Below are positions 52,633 through 60,627 of a stretch of 64,000 nt of DNA, one piece after another; within the stretch, counting starts at the first letter, position 1; every line of letters begins with the position of its first letter. Below the pieces are notes generated by a model. It had not been told where the DNA came from. It saw only the letters and a list, made by a program, of their open reading frames with translations, and ran no database searches. Position numbers and translations under genes: made by a program. Origin of the DNA: Micromonospora qiuiae (GTDB taxonomy: Bacteria; Actinomycetota; Actinomycetes; Mycobacteriales; Micromonosporaceae); NCBI RefSeq assembly GCF_016863555.1, contig NZ_BOPC01000043.1, positions 20,691-84,690 of the forward strand. Reading direction: 5' to 3'.

Positions 52633-53622
52633 ATGCGGATCGAGGTCACTCCGGCCGACGTGGCGGCGAGCCGGTACGCGATCTCCCCGCTGGGCGAGGC
52701 GGTCTCCGCGCTACGGCTGCACGCCGGCCAGCGTTCCTACGACGGTCTGGGCCCCTGGGTGGCCCGGACCAGACCCGCGTACGAGCGGCTCCGACGCGAA
52801 CTGCCGGCGGTCGGCGCGTTACTGGCGCTGCTGCGCCGGGGCGGCTACAACGCCGACTTCATCCAGCCGCCCCCGGACGGCACCGCGCGGGACTTCGCCG
52901 GGGAGCTGGCGGTGGTCCGGGCGACCCCGCTGGCGCAGGCCCGCGACGAACTGGCCCGCAACCTCACCGCACCCCGGGCCACACCACCGGCGTACGCCCG
53001 CCGGATCTACGCGTCACCGAACGTGGTGGACCTGCTCGCGGACGCCATCGAGGCGGCCTGGACGGCGCTGGTCGAACCCGACTGGCCCCGCCTGCGGGCG
53101 ATCCTGGAACGGGATCTGGTGCACCGGGCCGGCCGGCTGCTCGCGTACGGCTGGGGTGCCGCGGTCGCGGACCTGGACCCGCGGCTGCGCTGGGTGCCCG
53201 GCGGTGATGTCGGCGTCATCGAGGTGGCCGACAACGATCCCGGGACGCATTCGCTGGCCGGTGAGGGGCTGCTCTTCGTGCCCACCGTGTTCGGCACCTT
53301 GATCACGTACGTCGAGCCGCCCTGGCCGTACGCGATCGTCTACCGGGCCTCCGGGGTGGCCGAGTTGCTCGGCCCGCCCGACCCCGCCCGGCCCGGGGAT
53401 GCGCTGGACCGGCTGGTCGGGCGGTCCCGGGCGGCGGTGCTGCGGGCGCTCGCCCTGCCCGCCACCACCAGTCAGCTCGTCGCCCAGCTCGGGATGAGTC
53501 TCGGCGGCGTCGGCGATCACCTCGCGGTGCTCCGGGAGGCAGGGCTGGTCAGCCGGATCCGCGCCGGTCGGTCCGTGCGCTACCGCCGCACCCCGCTCGG
53601 CGACGCCCTAGCCGCCGACTGA
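52633..53622 (+). CDS. ArsR-type winged-helix regulator with DUF5937 domain
   Basis: 329 aa from ATG 52633. The N-terminal 230 residues are the DUF5937 domain (IEVTPADVAASRYAISPLGE, AVSALRLHAGQRSYDGLGPW, ATPPAYARRIYASPNVVDLL). The HTH is C-terminal: RAAVLRALALPATTSQLVAQ, LGMSLGGVGDHLAVLREAGL, VSRIRAGRSVRYRRTPLGDA, an ArsR wing. Such proteins often sit divergent to MFS exporters and repress them; the ligand is unknown. Repeat copy D begins seven bases past its stop. Confidence 0.88.
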   Translation: MRIEVTPADVAASRYAISPLGEAVSALRLHAGQRSYDGLGPWVARTRPAYERLRRELPAVGALLALLRRGGYNADFIQPPPDGTARDFAGELAVVRATPLAQARDELARNLTAPRATPPAYARRIYASPNVVDLLADAIEAAWTALVEPDWPRLRAILERDLVHRAGRLLAYGWGAAVADLDPRLRWVPGGDVGVIEVADNDPGTHSLAGEGLLFVPTVFGTLITYVEPPWPYAIVYRASGVAELLGPPDPARPGDALDRLVGRSRAAVLRALALPATTSQLVAQLGMSLGGVGDHLAVLREAGLVSRIRAGRSVRYRRTPLGDALAAD

Positions 53623-53628
53623 CCGCGC

Positions 53629-53680
53629 GTTAAAAGGGGGCCCTTCCTATACCGGAGGCGTTAATAAGGTGCCCTTCCTT
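53629..53680. repeat. Dispersed AAGGGGGCCCTT paired repeat, copy D
   Basis: Units 53629-53648 and 53660-53680, spacer ATACCGGAGGC identical to copy A. The second unit contains the last bases of the convergent Lrp gene's stop codon (TAA, 53681-53679). Confidence 0.92.
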
Positions 53681-54164
53681 ATCGCACGGCGGAGCGCACC
53701 AGGGGGATGACGCGGTAGGGGATCTGCTCGGCGAGGGCGATGATGGTGGAGGCGCGGCGAATCCCTTCGTACGCCACGATCTGGTCGATCACCCGCTGAA
53801 GGTCGGCGTTGGAGCGGGCCACGATCCGGCAGAGCAGGTCGCTGGAACCGGTGATGGTGTGCGCCTCCAGCACCTCGGGAATCGCCGCCAGGTGGCTGGT
53901 GACCGGATCGTGCCCGTGCCGCTGACTGATCTCAAGGGTGACGAAGCTGGTCACCGAGAAGCCGATCGCGGCGGGTGAGACGTCCGGCCCGAACCCGCCG
54001 ATCACCTTCCGGTCGACCAGCTTGTCGAGCCGGGCCTGGACCGTGCCACGGGCCACACCGAGCCGGCGGGAGCACTCCAGCACGCCGATCCGCGGCTCCT
54101 CGGCGAGCAACTCGATCAGGAGGGCGTCCAGGCCATCGAGCTGTACATCCTGACCAGTGTTCAT
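53679..54164 (-). CDS. Lrp/AsnC-family regulator
   Basis: 161 aa from ATG 54164; a frame to 55733 crosses hpd in antisense and is rejected. HTH: LDGLDALLIELLAEEPRIGV, LECSRRLGVARGTVQARLDK. The RAM effector domain follows (FVTLEISQRHGHDPVTSHLA, AIPEVLEAHTITGSSDLLCR, IVARSNADLQRVIDQIVAYE). Lrp proteins sense amino acids. It is divergent from hpd, so tyrosine- or phenylalanine-responsive control of homogentisate catabolism is likely. The 15-bp palindrome at its own start is a candidate binding site. Confidence 0.92.
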   Translation of the reverse strand: MNTGQDVQLDGLDALLIELLAEEPRIGVLECSRRLGVARGTVQARLDKLVDRKVIGGFGPDVSPAAIGFSVTSFVTLEISQRHGHDPVTSHLAAIPEVLEAHTITGSSDLLCRIVARSNADLQRVIDQIVAYEGIRRASTIIALAEQIPYRVIPLVRSAVR

Positions 54165-54177
54165 GGTCGATGACCAT
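54163..54177. promoter_or_regulatory. Palindrome at the Lrp/hpd divergent promoter
   Basis: ATGGTC-GAT-GACCAT (54163-54177) overlaps the start codon of the Lrp gene and its TATGGT -10 box. Perfect 6-bp arms. Placement suits autoregulation by an Lrp dimer. Confidence 0.55.
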
Positions 54178-54302
54178 ACTTCCTGCGCAACCTGACCAGC
54201 CGTATCGACGACAGTTGCCCAGTGAGCCCGGTCACGGCGATAGTCCGGTGAAGGAGCACAGCGTCGGCCCACGAGGCCGGCCGGTACGCAAGGGAGGCCA
54301 CC

Positions 54303-55508
54303 ATGACCCAGGCGATCGACCGACCCCAGTCGACCGAGGAGGTCGACGTCGACGCCCTCGTCGGCGCCGTCGACCACGACATCACCCGCGACCCGTTCCC
54401 GGTCAAGGGCCTCGACCACGTGCACTTCCTGGTGGGCAACGCCAAGCAGGCGGCGCACTACTACTCCACCGCGTTCGGCATGACCTGCGTGGCGTACCGG
54501 GGCCCGGAGCAGGGCTACCGCGACCACGCCCAGTACGTGTTGACCAGCGGTTCGGCCCGGTTCGTGCTGACCGGCACGGTCCGCCCAGGCGCCGAGGGCG
54601 CCGAGCACGTGGCGAAGCACAGCGACGGCGTCTCCGACATCGCGCTGGAGGTGCCGGACGTGGATGCCGCGTACGCGCACGCCACCGCGCAGGGCGCAAC
54701 CGGTCTGGTGGAACCGCACGACGTCAGCGACGAGCACGGCACGGTCCGGATCGCGGCCATCGCCGCGTACGGCGACACCCGGCACACCCTGGTCGACCGG
54801 TCCCGCTACACCGGCCCCTTCCTGCCCGGCTTCGTCGCCCGCGGCCCGATCGTGGATCGGCAGCCGATGATCGACGCGGGCATCCAGCCCAAACGCTTCT
54901 TCCAGGCGGTCGACCACGTCGTCGGCAACGTGGAGCTGGGCCGGATGGACGAGTGGGTCGAGTTCTACAAGCGGGTCATGGGCTTCACCAACATGGCGGA
55001 GTTCATCGGGGACGACATCGCCACCGACTACTCGGCGCTGATGAGCAAGGTCGTCGCGAACGGCACCCGCAAGGTGAAGTTCCCGCTCAACGAGCCGGCG
55101 ATCGCCCGCAAGAAGTCGCAGATCGACGAGTACCTGGAGTTCTACCAGGGCCCGGGCGCGCAGCACATCGCCGTGGCCACCAACGACATCCTGGCCAGCG
55201 TCGACGCGATGCGGGCGGCCGGCGTCGAGTTCCTGGACACCCCGGACTCGTACTACGACGACCCCGAACTGCGCGCCCGCATCGGCGAGGTACGCGTACC
55301 GATCGAGGAGCTGAAGGCCCGCAAGATCCTGGTCGACCGGGACGAGGACGGCTACCTGCTGCAGATCTTCACCAAGCCGGTGCAGGACCGCCCGACCGTC
55401 TTCTTCGAGCTGATCGAGCGGCACGGCTCCCTCGGTTTCGGCAAGGGCAACTTCAAGGCCCTCTTCGAGGCGATCGAACGCGAGCAGGAGAAGCGCGGAA
55501 ACCTGTAA
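54303..55508 (+). CDS. hpd: 4-hydroxyphenylpyruvate dioxygenase
   Basis: 401 aa from ATG 54303 with GGGAGG five bases upstream. Two vicinal-oxygen-chelate domains: KGLDHVHFLVGNAKQAAHYY and the catalytic half with the iron ligands His (FFQAVDHVVGNVELG), His (GAQHIAVATNDILASVDAMR) and Glu (PTVFFELIERHGS). GFGKGNFKALFEAIEREQ is the C-terminal signature helix. It converts 4-hydroxyphenylpyruvate to homogentisate. It is the first committed step of the pathway whose later enzymes are at 60.6-64.0 kb. Confidence 0.96.
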   Translation: MTQAIDRPQSTEEVDVDALVGAVDHDITRDPFPVKGLDHVHFLVGNAKQAAHYYSTAFGMTCVAYRGPEQGYRDHAQYVLTSGSARFVLTGTVRPGAEGAEHVAKHSDGVSDIALEVPDVDAAYAHATAQGATGLVEPHDVSDEHGTVRIAAIAAYGDTRHTLVDRSRYTGPFLPGFVARGPIVDRQPMIDAGIQPKRFFQAVDHVVGNVELGRMDEWVEFYKRVMGFTNMAEFIGDDIATDYSALMSKVVANGTRKVKFPLNEPAIARKKSQIDEYLEFYQGPGAQHIAVATNDILASVDAMRAAGVEFLDTPDSYYDDPELRARIGEVRVPIEELKARKILVDRDEDGYLLQIFTKPVQDRPTVFFELIERHGSLGFGKGNFKALFEAIEREQEKRGNL

Positions 55509-55519
55509 CACTGTCGAGC

Positions 55520-56266
55520 GTGACCCAGCCTCCCTCGTACCCGACACCGCCGGTCGGTGGGCCGCAACACGGCGGCTCACCGACCGCTGGGCCGCCGCCC
55601 GCCGCCGGTGGCGTTTCGTCGCACACCGCCCCTCCGCCCCAGTACGCCCCGCCCGCTGCGAGTTGGGCAGGTCCACCGCCCCCGCCGGGCTGGGCGGTCG
55701 GGCCGCCCCCGCCGGGCTGGGCGGTCGGGCCACCGCCGCCGGTGTTGGGACCGGGCGGGCACCCGCTGGCCAGCTTCGGTGACCGGCTGCTTGCCTACCT
55801 GATCGACACCGCCATCGTCGTCGCTGCCCTGTTGCTGCTGTCCGTACCGGTCTTCCTGATCTTCATGGCCCGAATCCTCGCCGTGAATCCGGAGACCAAA
55901 CCGGACGGCACCGTGGCGGATCCCGGCGTGCTCATCATGGAGATCATGCTGCCGATGCTGCTGTTGCAGGGCGCACTGTTCGTGGCCATGTTCGGGTTCT
56001 ACTGGCTGTATCACGTCGAGTACCTCAAGCGGACCGGGCAGACCCTCGGCAAGCGGGTGATGAACCTGCGGGTGGTCCCACTCGATCCGACCGGCACTCT
56101 TGATCGACGGATGGCCGGCAAGCGGTACCTTGTGCAGTTCGTGGGCGGCTCGTTGGTGCCCGGCGGCAGCTATGTCGACGGGCTCTGGCAACTGTGGGAC
56201 AAGCCCTGGCAGCAGTGCCTCCACGACAAGTTCGCCGGAACGGTCGTCGTTAAGGTGTCGAAGTGA
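55520..56266 (+). CDS. RDD-family membrane protein
   Basis: 248 aa from GTG 55520, 11 bases past the hpd stop. Residues 1-75 are Pro/Gly-rich with three PPPPGWAVG-type repeats. Then the RDD domain: LASFGDRLLAYLIDTAIVVA (Arg-Asp positions), ALLLLSVPVFLIFMARILAV, a second helix near LPMLLLQGALFVAMFGFYWL and GQTLGKRVMNLRVVPLDPTG. The end (CLHDKFAGTVVVKV) is the conserved tail. RDD proteins are of uncertain role, some linked to ion or compatible-solute transport. Followed by a second RDD gene. Confidence 0.87.
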   Translation: MTQPPSYPTPPVGGPQHGGSPTAGPPPAAGGVSSHTAPPPQYAPPAASWAGPPPPPGWAVGPPPPGWAVGPPPPVLGPGGHPLASFGDRLLAYLIDTAIVVAALLLLSVPVFLIFMARILAVNPETKPDGTVADPGVLIMEIMLPMLLLQGALFVAMFGFYWLYHVEYLKRTGQTLGKRVMNLRVVPLDPTGTLDRRMAGKRYLVQFVGGSLVPGGSYVDGLWQLWDKPWQQCLHDKFAGTVVVKVSK

Positions 56267-56288
56267 ACGAGCACACTAAGGCCGCGAC

Positions 56289-57170
56289 GTGAGTGTCGCA
56301 CCCGGCTGGTACGTCGACCCCGCCGACCCGCAGACTCGGAGGTACTGGGACGGCGAGGGCTGGATCGGCGCGCCCATCCCGGTCGACGCCACCCCACCCG
56401 AGGGCCCACCCCCGCCCGAACCCGAGCCGGTGACGCCTGCCACCACGCCCACCTCAGCGGCACCGGTTTCCGGACCACCCCCGGGGCTTCCCCCGATCGC
56501 CGACTGGCAGCAGGGCCAGGCCGCCGGCCCCGGCTACGGGCCGCCCCCCGGCTGGGCCTACCCGACCTGGCCCGGTCGACCGCCGGAGCCCCGGCCGCAC
56601 GGGCTGCCGCTGGCCTCGTTCGGGGCCCGGCTGGCCGCCCGACTGATCGACTTCGCCATCGTCTTCGCACTCAACGCGCTGGTCAACGGCTGGTTCTTCT
56701 GGCGCTACCTGGGAGAGCTCTCCCCCGCCGTGGACGAGTTCTGGCGGCGGGTGCAGGCCCAGGACCGGACGACCGAGCCGCTTCCCGCCGCGGGCGAGCA
56801 GGCCGGTTCGCTGGTCGTGGTGATGCTGCTGATCGCCACCTCGCTCTGGTTGGCGTACGAGGTGCCGGCGATGGCGGCCAACGGACAGACCTTCGGCAAG
56901 CGGGTGGTGGGCATCAAGGTGTTGCCCGTCGAGGCGGACGCGCCGCTCGGTTTCGGCCGGGCACTGCGCCGATGGAACACTCTCGGCCTGCCCACCCTGC
57001 TCTGGTACTGCTGCGGCCTCGGCCTGCTGCTTCAGTTGATCGACGCGCTTTCCCCGCTCTTCGACCACCCACTGCGGCAGGCGCTGCACGACAAGCGCGC
57101 CCAGACCGTGGTGGTGAAAGTTCCTCGCGTTCCCACCGACCGCGCCAATCCCCCGGGAGACACCCCATGA
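56289..57170 (+). CDS. DUF2510-RDD membrane protein
   Basis: 293 aa from GTG 56289. An N-terminal DUF2510 motif (APGWYVDPADPQTRRYWDGE, GWIGAP) is followed by a long Pro-rich linker and the RDD domain from about residue 105 (LASFGARLAARLIDFAIVFA, LVVVMLLIATSLWLAYEVPA, NGQTFGKRVVGIKVLPVEAD, ALHDKRAQTVVVKV). Three to four membrane helices. It resembles the preceding RDD protein, suggesting tandem duplication with domain gain. Its stop overlaps the aminotransferase start as ATGA. Confidence 0.88.
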   Translation: MSVAPGWYVDPADPQTRRYWDGEGWIGAPIPVDATPPEGPPPPEPEPVTPATTPTSAAPVSGPPPGLPPIADWQQGQAAGPGYGPPPGWAYPTWPGRPPEPRPHGLPLASFGARLAARLIDFAIVFALNALVNGWFFWRYLGELSPAVDEFWRRVQAQDRTTEPLPAAGEQAGSLVVVMLLIATSLWLAYEVPAMAANGQTFGKRVVGIKVLPVEADAPLGFGRALRRWNTLGLPTLLWYCCGLGLLLQLIDALSPLFDHPLRQALHDKRAQTVVVKVPRVPTDRANPPGDTP

Positions 57171-58270
57171 CCGACACCGGACGCCAGCGGTCCACACCGC
57201 GGCTGACCCGCAGCGACCTGGACGCGCTGCCCAACTACGTGCCCGGCCGCAGCCCGGTCGACCTGGCCCGTGAACTGGGCCTGCCCGAGGCGATCAAGCT
57301 GGCCAGCAACGAGGTACCGTACGGCCCGCTACCCGGCGTGGTGGAGGCGGTCGCCGAGGCCGTGACCGGGGTACACCGCTACCCGGACATGGGCGTGGTG
57401 GCGCTCCGCCAGGCGCTCGCCGAGATGTACGGGGTGGACCCCGACCGGATCGCCACCGGTTGCGGCTCGGTGGCGCTGGCCGAGCACCTGGTGCGGGCGA
57501 CCTGCCTGCCCGGCGACGAACTGGTCTACTCATGGCGCTCGTTCGAGGCGTACCCGATCATCGCGGCGACCAGCGGCGCGAGCAACGTACGGGTGCCCAA
57601 CGACGCCGGGCACGGGCACGACCTGGCGGCGATGGCGGCGGCGGTGACCGACCAGACCCGGATGATCCTGGTCTGCAACCCCAACAACCCGACCGGCACC
57701 GCGGTCCGCCGGCCCGAGTTGGACCGCTTCCTCGACGCCGTGCCGGACGACGTGCTCGTGGTGATCGACGAGGCGTACCGGGAGTTCGTCACCGACCCCG
57801 AGGTACCGGACGGGCTCGGCTACGGTGACCGGCCCAACGTGGTTGTGCTGCGTACCCTGTCCAAGGCGTGGGGCCTGGCCGGCCTGCGGATCGGCTTCCT
57901 GGTCGCCCAGCCGGAGGTGGCTGCGGCGGTACGCAAGGTCGTCACCCCCTTCTCCACCAGCCTGGCCGCGCAGGCCGGGGCGCTGGCCGCGCTGACTCAG
58001 GCGGACGAGGTGCGCCGGCGCTGCGCGCTGGTGGTGGCCGAGCGGGAGCGGGTCACCGAGGCACTGCGCAAGCTCGTCCCGGACGTGCCGGACAGCCAGG
58101 CCAACTTCGTCTGGCTGCCGCTCGGTGACCGGGCCGTGGAGTTCGGCAAGGTGTGCGAGTCGCGTGGGGTGATCGTCCGGCCGTTCGCCGGCGACGGGGT
58201 CCGGGTCACCATCGGCACCCCGGCCGAGAACGACGCCTTCCTCGCGGCAGCCGAGGCGGCCCTGACCTGA
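57167..58270 (+). CDS. Aromatic/histidinol-phosphate aminotransferase
   Basis: 367 aa from ATG 57167. Class I/II aminotransferase: IKLASNEVPYGPLPGVVEAV, MILVCNPNNPTGTAVRRPEL, VLVVIDEAYREFVTDPEV and the PLP lysine in RTLSKAWGLAGLRIGFLV. HisC and Pat (phenylalanine/tyrosine aminotransferase) are hard to tell apart by sequence; NEVPYGP rather than NENPYGP and the location in a tyrosine-catabolic neighbourhood favour an aromatic enzyme. It would make 4-hydroxyphenylpyruvate for HPPD. No other his genes are near. Confidence 0.85.
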   Translation: MTDTGRQRSTPRLTRSDLDALPNYVPGRSPVDLARELGLPEAIKLASNEVPYGPLPGVVEAVAEAVTGVHRYPDMGVVALRQALAEMYGVDPDRIATGCGSVALAEHLVRATCLPGDELVYSWRSFEAYPIIAATSGASNVRVPNDAGHGHDLAAMAAAVTDQTRMILVCNPNNPTGTAVRRPELDRFLDAVPDDVLVVIDEAYREFVTDPEVPDGLGYGDRPNVVVLRTLSKAWGLAGLRIGFLVAQPEVAAAVRKVVTPFSTSLAAQAGALAALTQADEVRRRCALVVAERERVTEALRKLVPDVPDSQANFVWLPLGDRAVEFGKVCESRGVIVRPFAGDGVRVTIGTPAENDAFLAAAEAALT

Positions 58271-58302
58271 CCAGCTTGACGGGGCCGCCCACTCCGGCGG
58301 CC

Positions 58303-58356
58303 GGTCACGCCGGTCACGCCGGTCACGCCGGTCACGCCGGTCACGCCGGTCACGCC
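58303..58356. repeat. Six tandem 9-bp units (GGTCACGCC)
   Basis: Six perfect copies between two convergent genes; the last contains the stop codon of the propeller gene on the minus strand. A period of nine keeps the reading frame, so length change would be silent for either gene. Confidence 0.95.
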
Positions 58357-59597
58357 GCAGCGATGATCAACGGCTCGGCCGTGAAGTAGTAGCGCTGGTC
58401 GTCCCCCTCGGGGTCGACCGGGCGGCGCAGCCGCTCCACCACCACGTAGCCGTCGGCCGCGTACACCGGGCCCGGTGCCCAGCCCGTGCCGTCGCTGCCG
58501 ATGTCGAGCACGAACCGGGACAGCTGGGCGCCGGTCGTCGGATCCACCGTGACCAACTCGTTCTCCTCGGTCAGCACATGCACCCGCCCGGGTTGGACGG
58601 CGATCACCCGGCCCGGCCCCACGGCGACCCGCCATCGTTCGGCGCCGTCGCGGACCGAGCGTCCGACCAGCGTCCCGTCCGCCATGGCCACGGCCGTCCG
58701 GCCGATCAGTTCGGCACCGACGGCGTCCAGGGCCGACGCCGCGACCGGTTCGCCGGTGTCGAGCAGCCAACCCCGTGCCGGTACGTCCCCCGATCCGGCG
58801 GTCCGCAGCGCGGCGCAGCCGGCGCCCTCCGGCGCGCAACCGAACAGCGTCGCGGTCAGGTCGTCACCGCTGTCGGGCGGTTGCCATCGGGTGCTGACCG
58901 CCCCGGTCGCCACGTCACGGAACTCGACCGCCGGCGATCCGGCGCAGCCGTCCACGGTGAGCAGTTTGCCGCTCGTGTCAGCGCCCAGTGGTTCCCGGCA
59001 GCCGGCATCCACGTCGACCCGCCACAGCTGGCCACCGTCGGGGAGGCCGACCGCCCGGACCTGCCCCGCGCCGGAACTCACCACCACGTCGCGGCCATCG
59101 CCGGTGCGGGTGACCGAGAGACCGCGCGGCTGCCAGACGGTGGCCACGCCGGTGCGCCGCGCCGCCCGCTCCCGGTCGGGCTCCGGCCCGTCCGTCCGCC
59201 AAACGACCTGTCCGGTACGGGCATCGAGCGCCACCAGCTCCCCGTCGGACCATCGGCTCACCACGGTCGTCCCGCTTGCCACCACCGCGTCCAGCGTCGC
59301 CGGCCATCGTCGGTACGACCAGTACGGCGTGCGCCGCTGCCGCCCGTCGACCGGCTGGTCGGCGTAGACCTGGCGCGGTGCGGCGTACACCCGCAGCCGG
59401 CCGTCCACGATCAGCGGTGCGACCGGCAGCCGGCCCACCACCCCGGGTTCCGGCGTGCGCAGCGCCGGGTAGTCGGCTCGGGCGGTGGTGACCACCTCGG
59501 CCGGGGCCAGCACGCGGTACGCGATGATCCCGGTCGCCGCCGCGACGACAAGTGCCGCCACCGTCGCCACGATCCGCCGGCCCGTCGGCAACCCCAT
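58350..59597 (-). CDS. Membrane-anchored PQQ-type beta-propeller protein
   Basis: 415 aa from ATG 59597 with GGGGAGG upstream. N-terminal anchor (RRIVATVAALVVAAATGIIA), then propeller strands (GTTVVSRWSDGELVALDART, GQVVWRTDG, DGGQLWRVDVDAGCREPLGA, ENELVTVDPTTGAQLSRFVL). Paralogous in architecture to the protein at 49592-51043: one helix, then a seven- or eight-bladed domain, several Cys. No enzymatic residues visible. Probably extracytoplasmic; role unknown. Its stop codon lies in the 9-bp tandem repeat. Confidence 0.82.
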   Translation of the reverse strand: MGLPTGRRIVATVAALVVAAATGIIAYRVLAPAEVVTTARADYPALRTPEPGVVGRLPVAPLIVDGRLRVYAAPRQVYADQPVDGRQRRTPYWSYRRWPATLDAVVASGTTVVSRWSDGELVALDARTGQVVWRTDGPEPDRERAARRTGVATVWQPRGLSVTRTGDGRDVVVSSGAGQVRAVGLPDGGQLWRVDVDAGCREPLGADTSGKLLTVDGCAGSPAVEFRDVATGAVSTRWQPPDSGDDLTATLFGCAPEGAGCAALRTAGSGDVPARGWLLDTGEPVAASALDAVGAELIGRTAVAMADGTLVGRSVRDGAERWRVAVGPGRVIAVQPGRVHVLTEENELVTVDPTTGAQLSRFVLDIGSDGTGWAPGPVYAADGYVVVERLRRPVDPEGDDQRYYFTAEPLIIAAA

Positions 59598-59688
59598 GCC
59601 GCACCTCCCCGCCCGGCACCCTACCCAGCGGTCGGCGCCTGCCCCGGGGCGAGGCCCGAGGGCGGGGTGTTCCGTCGCGGCGCGCCGC

Positions 59689-60153
59689 TCAGGCGGCCCG
59701 GTGACGATCGGCTGCGGCGGCCAGGTCTGCGATGTCCTGCCGCAGCACCTTCTCTGTCGTCCGCGCGGCCAAGCCGCCGAGCAGCAACGCGACCGCCCGG
59801 CCAGCCGGTGCGGCGGGCCGGGCCTGCACCGTCACGGTGACCGCCGCGCACCGGCGGCCGCGACGGCATACGTCGCGCAGCGACCAGGTGATCCGGTAGT
59901 CGACGCCGTCGCCGGGCGAGCCGAGCACCAGCCGTCGGGGCGGCTCGGCCGCCAGCACGACGAACTCCTCGGCCAACTCGCTGCCGTCCGGCCGGCGGCG
60001 CGTCTCGCGCCACGCGGTGCCCGGCCCGAACCGGCCCGGGGTCAGCACCTCGACCGGAGCATCGACCGGAAACCGCCGAGACAGGTCGGTGAGCAGGCGC
60101 CACAGGTCGCCCGCCGGCATCGCGACCAGTTTGTTGACAGCAACCGTCGACAT
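59689..60153 (-). CDS. SRPBCC-family protein
   Basis: 154 aa from ATG 60153, four bases after GGGAGG. The fold is suggested by TVAVNKLVAMPAGDLWRLLT, DLSRRFPVDAPVEVLTPGRF, EEFVVLAAEPPRRLVLGSPG, VDYRITWSLRDVCRRGRRCA, a beta sheet over a long C-terminal helix (TTEKVLRQDIADLAAAA). START-like pocket, ligand unknown. Stands alone between the propeller gene and the DUF397 gene. Confidence 0.75.
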   Translation of the reverse strand: MSTVAVNKLVAMPAGDLWRLLTDLSRRFPVDAPVEVLTPGRFGPGTAWRETRRRPDGSELAEEFVVLAAEPPRRLVLGSPGDGVDYRITWSLRDVCRRGRRCAAVTVTVQARPAAPAGRAVALLLGGLAARTTEKVLRQDIADLAAAADRHRAA

Positions 60154-60242
60154 GCCACCTCCCGTAGCGTCGACGGTACGCCCGGTGAACACAGTTTCGG
60201 GCCCCCGGGGCGGAGATTCCACCACCGGGGACCCCTGGGACG

Positions 60243-60452
60243 TCAGCGGGTGAAGGTCCCTGTCCGGATCGCGTCCACGAACGCACTCCAGCCAGGCGGG
60301 CTGACCCTCAGCACCGGCCCGGTCTGGTCCTTGGAGTCGCGAATGCCCACCACACCGTGGGCTCGGGCCAGGTTGTCGGCCACTTCCACGCAGAGACCCT
60401 GGTCGTTGGAGCGGCTGCTGGTACGCCAGACCGCGCCCGCCAAATCGTGCAT
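60243..60452 (-). CDS. Orphan DUF397 protein
   Basis: 69 aa from ATG 60452, nine bases after GAGGGAG; an ATG at 60461 is too close to the site. AVWRTSSRSNDQGLCVEVAD, GVVGIRDSKDQTGPVLRVSP, GWSAFVDAIRTG: a standard DUF397. Unlike the copy at 42910 it has no XRE partner within the window, so its regulator must be elsewhere. Confidence 0.9.
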   Translation of the reverse strand: MHDLAGAVWRTSSRSNDQGLCVEVADNLARAHGVVGIRDSKDQTGPVLRVSPPGWSAFVDAIRTGTFTR

Positions 60453-60627
60453 CGTCGTCATCTCCCTCGGCTCTCGACGTGTCGCCGACCGGGGCCGGGC
60501 CGACCGGAACGGGGGGCGCCGGTCGGCCCGGCACGGCGTGGCGACGGAATTCCGAGGCGATCAACGAAGACAGTGACGGGTTGCTATCGCACAGTCCGTG
60601 CGACAGCGGCCACCTGTCGGGAAGGGG

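Noticed and set aside
53975..55500. 763-residue plus-strand frame covering hpd and the first RDD gene
   Set aside because: Arg/Gly/Pro-rich shadow of hpd in another frame that happens to join the real RDD frame; the RDD start is GTG 55520.
54164..55733. Long minus-strand frame opposite hpd, extending the Lrp gene to 684 residues
   Set aside because: It is antisense to hpd codon bias; the Lrp domain starts at ATG 54164 with a palindrome and -10 box upstream.
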